Shown here: piece by piece, positions 10,751 through 20,599 of the stretch
Numbering within the stretch: position 1 is the first letter of the stretch
Layout: every line of letters begins with the position of its first letter
Source: Rhabditophanes sp. KR3021
Lineage: Eukaryota; Nematoda; Chromadorea; Rhabditida; Alloionematidae
Assembly: GCA_963281155.1 (NCBI GenBank)
Contig: CAUJLY010000002.1
Span: forward strand, 4,650,001 to 4,714,000
DNA length: 64,000 nucleotides
Direction of reading: 5' to 3'
Program-made: the position numbers and the translations under genes
The notes under the pieces: model-generated
What the model saw: the letters and a program-made list of their open reading frames with translations, nothing else
Told to the model about the DNA's origin: nothing
The model's database searches: none

Positions 10751-12723
10751 ATGGCTCCAACACCACGCGGTGAAGTTAAAGAATCCGAATATGGATATGT
10801 CTATGGAGTATCTGGACCTGGTAAGTTTTTATTTGGTTAGATACTTTTTAATACTTTCATTTAGTCGTGACAGCTGAAAAGATGGCCGGAGCTGCTATGT
10901 ACGAATTGGTGCGTGTAGGACACACGGAATTAGTAGGAGAAATTATCCGTTTAGAGGGAGACTTTGCCACCATTCAAGTTTATGAGGAAACTTCCGCTGT
11001 CACCATTGGAGATCCCGTATTGAGAACCGGAAAGCCATTGTCAGTCGAACTTGGACCAGGTATCATGGAATCTATTTTCGATGGTATCCAACGTCCACTT
11101 GCTGCTATTGCAAACGATACTCAATCTATCTACATTCCAAAGGGTAAGTTACATAATAAAGATTGGCTTATTTAGTAATTTTTAGGAGTCCGTACTAATG
11201 CTTTAGACAGAACCAAGAAATGGCAATTCAAACCACTTAAATCTGTAGTTGTTGGATCCCACATCACTGGAGGAGACATCATCGGATACGTTCAAGAAAA
11301 CGAACTTATCAAGCATTCCATCATGGTTCCACCAAACAAGTATGGTACCGTTACTTGGTTGGCTGGGCCAGGAGACTACACTGTCACCGACATCATCCTC
11401 GAAGCCGAATTCGAAGGAGTCACCACCAAATATCCTATGCTCCAAGTATGGCCAGTACGTTCTCCAAGACCTGTCGCCGAAAAATTGGCCGCTGATTTCC
11501 CACTTCTTTGTGGACAACGTGTTTTGGACGCCCTTTTCCCATGTGTCCAAGGAGGAACCACCGCTATTCCTGGAGCTTTCGGTTGTGGAAAAACTGTAAT
11601 CTCCCAATCTCTCTCCAAATATTCAAACTCTGACGCCATTATTTACGTCGGTTGTGGAGAACGTGGAAACGAGATGGCTGAAGTACTCAGAGATTTCCCA
11701 GAACTTACCATGGAAGTTAATGGAGTCACCACTTCCATCATGAAACGTACTGCTCTTGTAGCCAATACATCCAACATGCCCGTAGCTGCTCGTGAGGCTT
11801 CCATTTACACCGGAATTACCTTGTCTGAATACTTCAGAGACATGGGATTGAACGTCGCTATGATGGCTGATTCAACCTCCCGTTGGGCCGAAGCTCTTCG
11901 TGAAATTTCTGGACGTCTTGCTGAGATGCCCGCCGATGCTGGGTAAGAACTAATTGAATTAACGTTTATTATATTTATTTTTAGTTACCCAGCTTATCTT
12001 GCCGCTCGCTTGGCCTCTTTCTACGAAAGAGCCGGAAAGGTGAGATGTATTGGAGGACCAGAACGCCGTGAAGGTTCAGTAACCATTGTAGGAGCCGTAT
12101 CACCACCAGGAGGAGATTTCGCAGATCCCGTGACAGCTGCCACTCTCGGTATCGTGCAAGTATTTTGGGGGCTGGATAAAAAACTTGCCCAAAGAAAGCA
12201 TTTCCCATCTATTAACTGGCTTATCTCCTACAGTAAATACATGAGAGCTCTTGACGATTATTATGAGAAGAATTACCCTGAATTCGTTGGTTTCAGAACC
12301 AAGACAAGAGAAATCCTACAAGAAGAAGAAGACTTATCCGAAATTGTTCAATTGGTCGGAAAAGGTTCATTAGCCGAATCTGATAAGATTACCCTCGAAG
12401 TTGCCAAGCTTATTAAGGACGATTTCCTCCAACAAAATGGTTATACTCCTTACGATAGATTCTGTCCTTTCTACAAGACAGTAGGTATGCTTAAGAATAT
12501 GATTGGATTTTACGATTTAGCCAGACATGCCGTCGAAACTACTGCCCAATCAGACAACAAAATTACATGGAATACAATTCGTGATCACACCGGAACCTTA
12601 ATGTACGAATTATCCTCAATGAAATTCAAAGATCCAAAGGAAGATGGGGAAGAAAAGATCAAGAAGGATTACGAAGACCTTTATGAGAAGATGCAGACAG
12701 CTTTCAGAAACCTAGAAGATTAA
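10751..12723 (+). CDS. ATP6V1A: V-type H+-ATPase catalytic subunit A
   Basis: Four exons (10751-10820, 10865-11143, 11186-11942, 11985-12723), introns 42-44 nt, 614 codons, the normal length for this subunit. The peptide [20 protein letters not shown] starts the beta-barrel domain. The Walker A loop PGAFGCGKT is at about residues 246-253, and the nucleotide-site segment [20 protein letters not shown] follows. The non-homologous insertion typical of V-ATPase A lies between them. The protein is the ATP-hydrolysing subunit of the peripheral V1 ring, driving proton pumping into endosomes, lysosomes and across plasma membranes. Codon use is less AT-biased than in neighbours, consistent with high expression. 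The ATG follows an acceptor-like GATTTTAG. Identity is certain. Confidence 0.98.
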
Positions 12724-13783
12724 ATAGAAATAATCGTTGTGGGCCAATTAACAAATGTACCATCATTCACTTAAAAACAGATATTATTTTATATTGATAT
12801 AAATATATGACATTGTAATAAGACATTTTTTATGTAAAAATAAAGATTTATATGTAACTGCTTAATTATTTCTGAGTAATTGCTTCCTTGGAATATCGGC
12901 TTAAATATTTTTAGCTGTTGACTCAATTTTTGTTCAAACATTGTTCAATTGTTGATTAGATTTTTGGTTCAAAAATTGTTTGATTAAAATTTTGCTGACC
13001 CCAATATTTTGAAAAACACAACACTTTCTTCGAGGTGATGTGTCATTAATTGGTATGCTTCCTTCATAAATTCTTTAAATTTTGGATCGTGTGCGACAAT
13101 ACGTTGGATTTGGTCATTGCTCCACTTTTGAAGCTCGTATTGTGTTTCCACTTCTTTTGTATTTGGCCTTTAAATTACAATTTTATTTTAACAAACTAGC
13201 TCACGTGCACGCACAAAATCTATTTTTGTATAATATATTTGAGTATCTAGACACTTTTATACTTAGTTTCTAGCGTCAATTAAAAGTCCGTTACAAAATC
13301 GAATTTTCTAAAAGTTCTAATTAAAGTCCCCTTTCACAAATTAATTTTTAATTTACGCGGAGAAAAGACATTTGGTGTTTGTGAATGCAAAAGTGTATTT
13401 GGAAAAATCTATTATCATTAAATTTAGCTTCAACAATACTTCTATCTCCCACAAAATTATTGCTTAACTCATACATAATTTCGTCATTTATTTTCAAAAC
13501 TTGCTCATATGTTGTATGGTTTTACATTAAATTAGTTGTACATAAACAGTACTTAGACATTTATTTGTACAATACAGTTTTCATCCGATTCTTCATTTTG
13601 ATATCTCATAATTATTTAAAAAAGATGCTTATTCAAGATATTTGATTGCTTGCATATATAATTACTATACATCTACAATGAGAGTAAATCAAATCACGAC
13701 TTCGGGGGTAAACCAGTGGTTCGACCACAACTCAGCATTAGGGGTAACTCGGCACCAAGATAACTGGGCAAAACATGTAAATA
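12724..13783. other. Intergenic, no gene seen
   Basis: 3' flank of the V-ATPase gene followed by AT-rich DNA. Short open frames here (for example 13,385-13,645) have random hydrophobic composition and no splice context, so I do not call them. From about 13,690 the sequence becomes GC-richer and includes a short palindrome (GTGGTTCGACCAC) just before the MITE. Confidence 0.5.
12839..12844 (+). terminator. Polyadenylation signal of V-ATPase A
   Basis: AATAAA about 115 nt after the stop codon. Confidence 0.5.
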
Positions 13784-13951
13784 CAATTGAATTCCTCTAT
13801 TAGGGACACCCTCGGGCCAAACTTTTTGTCCCTGAAAGAAGGATTTAAGAAAAGACAATTAACACTAAAGCCAACCAAAAAGTCAAAAATCTCTGTCCTT
13901 TATAGAGAGATGTCTCTACAAGTGAGTGTACCTAATTGAGGGATTCGACTG
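13784..13951. mobile_element. 168-bp pogo/Tigger-like MITE
   Basis: The ends form an imperfect inverted repeat of about 26 bp. The left end reads CAATTGAATTCCTCTATTAG and the right end, reverse-complemented, reads CAGTCGAATCCCTCAATTAG; both continue with a GGnACAC block. Both ends are flanked by TA (13782-83 and 13952-53), the target duplication of Tc1/mariner-pogo elements. The CAGTYGAA start and the internal repetition of phrases such as 'ATTAGGGACACC' and 'TTTATAGAGAGATGTC' are typical of pogo/Tigger-derived miniature elements. No coding capacity. Confidence 0.65.
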
Positions 13952-14060
13952 TATTAGGATTAGTTAATGTAAGGCAATAGGTTGAATAAATCTATATTAA
14001 AAAATATACTACTTTTAAATTCCTAGCTATACGCCGAAGGTCTGTCACGCGAAGAAATGT

Positions 14061-14225
14061 AAATCTGGCCCGGTACTGTTTTAAAGAGTCAATTAGTTGA
14101 TATAAATCCCGCTTGTTACTGTTTTAAAAGGGTTAATCAGTTGGAGTAAATCTGGCCTAGTACTGTTTTAGAGGTTTAATTAGTTGGCATGAAACTGGGC
14201 GCGGTACCGTTTTCGAAGGTCAAGC
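14061..14225. repeat. 43-44 bp tandem repeat, about 4 copies
   Basis: Units begin near 14061, 14104, 14148 and 14191. The consensus is AAATCTGGCCYGGTACTGTT, then TTAAAGGGTYAATTAGTTGG and a short AT spacer. The copies diverge by 10-25 percent and the last is the most decayed. Its GC content stands out from the surrounding AT-rich DNA. Confidence 0.75.
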
Positions 14226-15040
14226 CACAGTTTGGGGTAAAATAATTAAATCAAATTTAAAATAGTAAATGCGAATTTGTGGTTGAAGAAAAAATCATGA
14301 TATTAACAGCATTTTTAAATCGTTAAATTTCTGCTAACGATAGTTTACTTTCTTTATACTTTGTAGTATATTTTCTTCTTGTAACATCAAAATTTTATTG
14401 CAATCTGGGATCTTCTTAGGGTTCCTTAGTTAAGTAAATTTGAAAAAGGATTTTAAATCTATTTAAATGTATCTTTATACCTATAGAACTTTAAACAAAA
14501 ACTTTGTAGTCAGATAGAACATTTGTTTTAGTACTGGTCTATTAGAACCCTGCCACTACATTTTTTACAAATCAAATAAATTTACACTAATAAAATATCA
14601 AAGACATATACGCCTACGATAAGTTTAATTTGAAAACGGCTTTGGTATTAAATTTTAAACTACTTAAAAATGGACTTAAATTTATTCTTTTAATTGTCCA
14701 TGGCAAAGAATCTGTCATACAATTCTTGCAATAATAGGAATCGTGATGACACCTCCAGTTATTATATTGCTAAATTTATTTGGGAGTAGATTAAATAGAC
14801 CAAATGCTTTTTAAGTCATTTTGAAAGACTTTATATTCACTTTAGTCCTACCACGATTGTTGGAATAACATATTCAGGAAGGTCGTTTTGGCACTTTTTA
14901 ATTTTTTAAATATGGAAGCGTAAAAAGATCCTCACTCTAATGCTACTCCTAAAATTTCAGCTCTCTACGTTGCCGCTTTCGTACTTAAATGTGGGGAGAA
15001 AAGTTACAAACTTTACTTTTATATATACAAGAGTTATTAC
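14226..15040. other. Intergenic, no gene seen
   Basis: AT-rich with stops in all frames. It may contain 3' exons of the small minus-strand gene at 15.0-15.3 kb, but none could be identified. Confidence 0.4.
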
Positions 15041-15347
15041 TTACACAGCTTGGCCTTCTTTGTCTTCCATATCATGTCTGGTGCTGGTTTGTTGGTGAAG
15101 CACACAAATGGTAGACTCGTCATCATCTTCGTCGTTTAATGGCTTTGTAGATTGTATACATATAGATACCGTCTCAGTATTCTCGTATTTGCGCAACTTC
15201 CTTACTTTGTAGTCCGTGATAGTATATTCAAAAACTTGCTGCAATTTCAACTTAACATATAAAATATAATACACTTACATCTTTGCAGTTATTTGTAGAA
15301 TCCTTGTGATTGATATTTATGTCTTTGTGATTACAATTTGCTGCCAT
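15041..15347 (-). CDS. Small two-exon orphan gene
   Basis: Exon 15347-15279 (MAANCNHKDININHKDS...) is spliced by a 40-nt intron (GTAAGTG...AATTGCAG) to exon 15238-15041, giving 88 codons if the TAA at 15041-15043 is the true stop. The product is hydrophilic, with an acidic stretch (NDEDDDES). I do not recognise a family; a segment YTITDYKVRKLRKY vaguely recalls the N-terminal part of eIF3g but is too short to rely on. The stop overlaps a good donor (GT|GTAAGT), so the gene may continue downstream and this may be only its 5' part. Confidence 0.4.
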
Positions 15348-16192
15348 TTAAAAATATTTTTAGAGATAAAAATGTTTATAGATAACTGATATAAATAATG
15401 TAACCATTTTCTTGAATTTGACTTTAAATCAACCATACTAATTTCTTACTTACCTTAAAAGCTTTTTCTATTCTTTAATATTGTTTGCACGGGCTTACAT
15501 GTTCTATTCGATTTTATTTATTGTGTTCAATTTACAGTATATTTTATATGATGCGTTCAATTTAATTTATTATGGCCTACGAATTTATGGCATAACGTAC
15601 AAAGTGCAAGTTCATTTTTAATGTTTTATGTTATGCAACTTAAAAATTATGATTGTAACAACACATTTGGTTGGACATATTATTATTTATTATGGTTGAG
15701 ATATATTTAGTTACCTTCTTAGACAATGTAAACTGTTATCTTTTGATTTAGAAAATACGATTACCTTTCATGACCTACTGTTATCGCAGTTGCCGACAGC
15801 ATTATTAGCAAAATCATTTTTGAGAGATATCGATCCTGCAAGCTTGTTTATTATGTGGGAATAAAGTTGTTGTTGCTTTGATGCTTTTTGGGAGGAAAAT
15901 CGAGCATGCATCAGCTTAATTAATACCATTAGATCACTAGAAATTTTTTGGACCTACGTCAATGTATTAAACAAACCTGTAACACAACAATCTTTTTTCT
16001 TGTTTGTACACAAATAATAACGACATAAGCAGTATTTAAAAATCAATATCATTAAATGTTCTTTGATCAGTTTAAGTATATTTTATTGTTATAGACTTAT
16101 TTGCAATTACGGTGATTTTTTACTAACAAACTAAATGCTACATATTTGTTGCTATTATTGGTACAATTTATAATTGTTCAGTGTCACTAACA
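15348..16192. other. Divergent intergenic region
   Basis: Between the orphan gene (-) and TBC1D5 (+). AT-rich, no coding signal. Confidence 0.45.
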
Positions 16193-19100
16193 ATGGGGGG
16201 AAGACGAAATACATTTTCAACATCTGCAAATTCCAATGGAATGAGCTCGTATATTAAAACATCTGGTGGGCAACATATTACAAAAATGCACACAGAAAAC
16301 AAAATTCCTTATGTGTAAGTTAAATAACGTTCTTTAATATTTATTCTTATATTGTTACTTGTAGGGAGGAATGGACTAGGAACTTCAAAAATGATTTTAA
16401 TATTAAGAGTGCTACTGCTTTGGCAATCGAAGGAAAATTTTGTGGGTCAAAGATTCGCTCCATTTACTGGAGAATTTTCTTAAAAATGTTTCTGTCTTTA
16501 CTGGTCTTAACTCATTTTAATTTTAATTTTTAATTTTAGGTAAGTGAAGAACAATCCAAAATGTGTACAAGATAACAGCTGATCAAAACGTTTATTAAAA
16601 GGGTGGCAAAAATATTAAATGAGATAGAATATTATTGAGGTGTATCTTTTAAAGAGAAACAGATTTGGTCAATAGCTATCTCAGAGATTCTTTTGACAGT
16701 TTCCGGATGCTTCTTAATCATAACATCATTGAATTGTCCGGACGCTTCAATGTTGTTTAAAGCATTTTGTAGATCCATTGTGATTCCGTATTCAAATGCC
16801 AAGGCTTCATTGCTAGTCAGCTCATCGCAATAGAAAGCTATAAGTTGTCTTTTATTGTCTAAAATCTCGATGATGTGTGTTTCTTTGACATTCAATGAGA
16901 TGAATCTTTTAAAGTGAAGTTTGGTGACTAAAATATGACATTGAAGTCTAGATTGAACATTCCCGCCACACCATCATAAAAGATTCCATTCTTGTATCCA
17001 TTGAAAGATGCCGACTTAGCATCAACATCAGTAGGCAAATCAACTAACACGTAGGTAGACTGTCCTCCTTTTAGCAGTTTTGCAAGACTTAACCTTCTTT
17101 AATTCACCCACCTCACCTTTCCTAGCAACTTAACGTCAGACAAAAGCCTTTATTCTTTTATAGTCTTACCAATTTCACCTTTTAACTTGCCACAAACTCT
17201 TTTCTTTACATGGCACACGCACTGAGATTTTGTATTAAAAGTTGTTTGCAACTATTGCATTTGTAATCCTTTTACGCGCTTTGGTTCAGTGTTTGGATCA
17301 AGAATTGGCTCCATTTGATAGACAGCAAGACTTTCGAGTAAATATTCATACAAGTATTCTCCTATTTTCCTAGTGTCTCGGGATAAAGTAGGGCAACGAA
17401 TAACATGGTCTGGTTAGTTGAGCAGTTGGACAAAGTGGAAAGGCAATAGTTGATCGCATGCTCAATAGCAAGAGCAACATCCTTTTATTTATGATATTTT
17501 ATTGCATCATCACTGTAACTTTTAAACATCTCAGCCACATTTTCTTCCAAGTCTTCCTTAAAACCTTCAACTAGCAACAAATACTCCATTTGTAGAGTCA
17601 TTTCAGTTTCCTCCACCTCTATTGGCTCCTCACTTACCTTCTGCACTCACATCTTTCGTATTGCTTGACTTCTTCTTAATGGAGCACTTCCGTATTGGTT
17701 GCTGACTTTGCTAGGCTGTTCTTGGGTTCCACTGTTAGCTAATTGTCGTTTCATAATCAACATATCAACTTAAGTGAGATATAAACACTTTTATAAGTGA
17801 AAAAAATTTGAATGTTGAACAAAAACGCCTTACCCATCCTTGTCTTTTCAAAACATAAATAGACAAAATTTTTATATTATCAAATATGATTTGCGACACT
17901 AATCAACAATCCTTATCTAACTAGACTACCAGAAAAAAAACATGAGTGGCTGACCATCGTTGAAAGACACCGACTAGAATACAATGACTTAAAAAGACAA
18001 CTAACAACAAATCCTAGGGATGATAAAAGTAATGTAGATGAAAATAATCCATTATCTCTAACCGAACACTGCGCATGGTCCCAATATTTCACTGATGCCA
18101 AATTAAAAGATGAAATTAAAAAAGATGTCGATAGAACTTTTCCCGAAATAGCCTTCTTTCAGTCAGAAGAAACGCGTGACATTATGTTGAATGTCTTATT
18201 TATTTATGGAAAGAAAAATCCACACTTGCAATATAAACAAGGAATGCACGAGATTTTAGCTCCACTGTTATATGTGTTAAATTTAGATCAAGAAACTTTT
18301 TTACCTTTAAAAAAGAATGGGTTGTTATCTTCGCTAAGTGAAGATGATTTAAAATTGCTTACAATTATAAATGACTCCGAGTACAGAGAACATGATGTAT
18401 ATCAATTGTTTTGTGGCATGATGCTGCCTTTGCAAAAATGGTACATTCATAATGACAAAAATAATTGCAAAAGCAATGAAGAAGAGACGTCTTTTATCAA
18501 AGGGAAGTGCATCCCACCTTCAATGGACCAAAATATTCTATTCAAAGACAGGTCACATGAAGATTTGAATAAAACCGAGCTGTTAACCAAAATTCACTAT
18601 ATAATGGACAATTTGGTAAAGGAAATTGATAATCCGTTATACATCCACTTAAATAGTCTAAAAATACCACCTCAAGTCTTTGGAATCAGATGGTTGTTGC
18701 TTTTGTTTGGAAGAGAATTTACTTTCCCCGATGTATTGTATGTTTGGGACGTTATATTGTCAGATGAAGATCCTTCTACTATGATCGATTTCATCTACGT
18801 CGGTTTACTAGTTCAGATTAGAGACGTACTCATAAAAGGCGATTATACTATTTGTCTACAAAACTTAATGAGATACCCTCCAACAGTTGACGTTCAAGAG
18901 TTTATGAAATTAGCGTTACATATAAGATCTCCAAAGGTGAGTAAAATTTGGTTTAACTTTGGCAATAATTATTTTATAGAAATACGCGGTGCCATCAAAA
19001 TTAGGAAAAAACAATTTTTTAAATATCACTCTGTCTGGACACGTTCATCCGAGCTCAAAGAAAAGCTTTTTTGACATGAGTGAAGACAATTTAGGCAGCA

Positions 19101-19702
19101 GACTCAGTCTGAATAAAACTTCGAATGAAGATACATTTAGAAAATCTAGTCAGTTTCCAAGAAGTAGGTCCAATAGTGAATCTCCAAATAGGAAACCTTC
19201 TGTTATCTTAGAAGATTTCACTAAAATGAAGGCAGATAATGAACAAGCACAGCTAATTAGCGACTTAAAAGCTCATATTGTCTCCCTTGAAAAGAGAATG
19301 AATGTTGTAGAATTCGAAGGTCATAAAGCTGCCAATAAACTGATGAAAGTGACTGAATTTGTAGAAAAGATGAGCATCGAAAAGGCTGAAGATAAAGATT
19401 ACATCGTTCAAGAGTTAAACGATATTTCCAAACGACTCGCTATTGTGACTATTAATTTGGAACCAACCGAAAATATCATCGGATGTGAAGAATACTCACC
19501 TGAAAAAGATGTTGAAATAGCTTGTGAGGCGATGACTCCTGGTGAATCATCGGGTGTAAAAAAAGCTCGATCCAGTAAAAGAAGTGAGGGTGCAGCTAGA
19601 TTAAGACAAAGATCAAGTACAATGTTTGCAGAAGGTAATAATAATAACAATCAGTTTGGTTACTTTATTTTAAACACGGATGTTTTAGGATTGAAAAGAT
19701 AA
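16193..19702 (+). CDS. TBC1D5: TBC1D5-like Rab GTPase-activating protein
   Basis: Four exons (16193-16314, 16365-16487, 17925-18936, 18980-19702), 659 codons, phases consistent. The start of the TBC domain (EEWTRNF...GSKIRSIYWRIFL) resembles TBC1D5. The catalytic fingers are present: Arg152 in DVDRTFPE and Gln187 in YKQGMHEI. The domain continues through the GIRWLLLLFGREF segment. The C-terminal ~240 residues are Ser-rich, then coiled coil (about 500-560), then basic. TBC1D5 inactivates Rab7 with retromer at late endosomes and takes part in autophagy; that role is inferred by homology. Intron 2 (16488-17924) is 1.4 kb, carries an antisense GIY-YIG relic, and has a site resembling a recursive splice site at 16,539. 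Its donor (AT|GTTTCT) is weak. Confidence 0.88.
16532..16546 (+). other. Possible recursive (zero-length exon) splice site
   Basis: Inside TBC1D5 intron 2, AATTTTAG is immediately followed by GTAAGTG: an acceptor fused to a perfect donor 52 nt after the authentic donor. That is the architecture of a ratcheting point for splicing in two steps. The first step would remove a 52-nt segment, the normal intron size in this genome. Confidence 0.4.
16632..17757 (-). pseudogene. Decayed GIY-YIG endonuclease copy 2, antisense in TBC1D5 intron
   Basis: The minus strand reads, with frame changes and stops: a start MKRQLANSGTQEQ; a helical region (EGFKEDLEENVAEMFKSYSD); a decayed C2H2 finger near 17,290-17,200 (YKCNSCKQ, frameshift, then FNTKSQCVCHVKKR); then the nuclease. 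The nuclease begins STYVLVDLPTDVD...GIFYDGVAGMFN, equivalent to the Y-[VL]-L-[LV]-D...FYVG start of LEM-3/ANKLE1-type GIY-YIG domains. It finishes in the 87-codon open segment 16895-16632 (ETHIIEILDNKRQLIAFYC, TSNEALAFEYGITMDLQN), which contains the conserved Glu. It is the most complete decayed copy. The stop is 144 nt from the host donor. Confidence 0.75.
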
Positions 19703-20599
19703 GGATATTAATCAATTATATTTTATTTATTACGGGCATAACTATTTTCATATTGTTTCTTTTAATTTAACTTTTTAATAGCAAATTTTTTTAATAAAAT
19801 TATGTAAAAATATTATTTTCCATACAATTTATAATTCGTTATATAAATGAATTGGCAAAGAAAAATGTAGTAAATGTTGGAATAAATAACAGAGATTCCT
19901 AAATTACTTAATGAAAACTTTACAATAATCATAAAACAAATATTAGCAATGACATTCACAGAAAATTTTAATATAATTTATGAATTTTATGGAAATCAAA
20001 CCACTTAATTGACAACAAATTCTCAAATCTTACCAGAATAAAAAATTGGACAATAAATCTTCACAATTCTTTGACAATTCAAGTTTTTATTTCATCTATC
20101 GTCCTTTTTATCACAGTTGATGAAAATTATATCTTTCTAACATACATAGTTGATGAAATTATTTAAAATTTTCAAAAGTTTCAAAGCATGAAAACTAAAT
20201 TCAAAAAATATCTAAAGCAAAGACATGATTATTTCCGAAAAACTTTATAAATGGTTGCTGTATTAATCTATTGAATTCTAATAAAGTCGCGGTTAAATAC
20301 GCCACATTCCAATTTGTCTAAAGTTTTAAAAAGAATTCGACAGGCAAATTCTAACAAAAGCATGTGAAGTTTTATATTTGTTGAGAGGAAAATGAATAGC
20401 AGACAAAGGAAAAATGAAAAACTTATAAAGGAACAACAGTTATAATGTAAAATTTTATTGGATAAAAATAAATAAGAGAAAATGAGTTATTAATAATTAT
20501 GAATGGTTCTGGTAAAAATTTCAAATCTACCCCTGTATTCCTTCTGATAAAGATTTAATAGTGAAATGTCTGATACGATGAATATTCTAACATACTAGT
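19703..20599. other. Convergent intergenic region
   Basis: 3' flanks of TBC1D5 (+) and the carboxypeptidase (-). Very AT-rich; no coding or repeat signal beyond simple A/T runs. Confidence 0.5.

Noticed and set aside
13385..13645. Plus-strand 86-codon hydrophobic frame
   Set aside because: Random AT-rich composition, no splice or start context.
13700..13730. tRNA-like TpsiC motif (GGTTCGA)
   Set aside because: It is part of a short palindrome with no matching acceptor or anticodon stems; no tRNA or rRNA gene could be supported anywhere in the window.
15041..15347. Identification as eIF3g
   Set aside because: Similarity is limited to a dozen residues and the RRM and zinc-knuckle parts are not found nearby.
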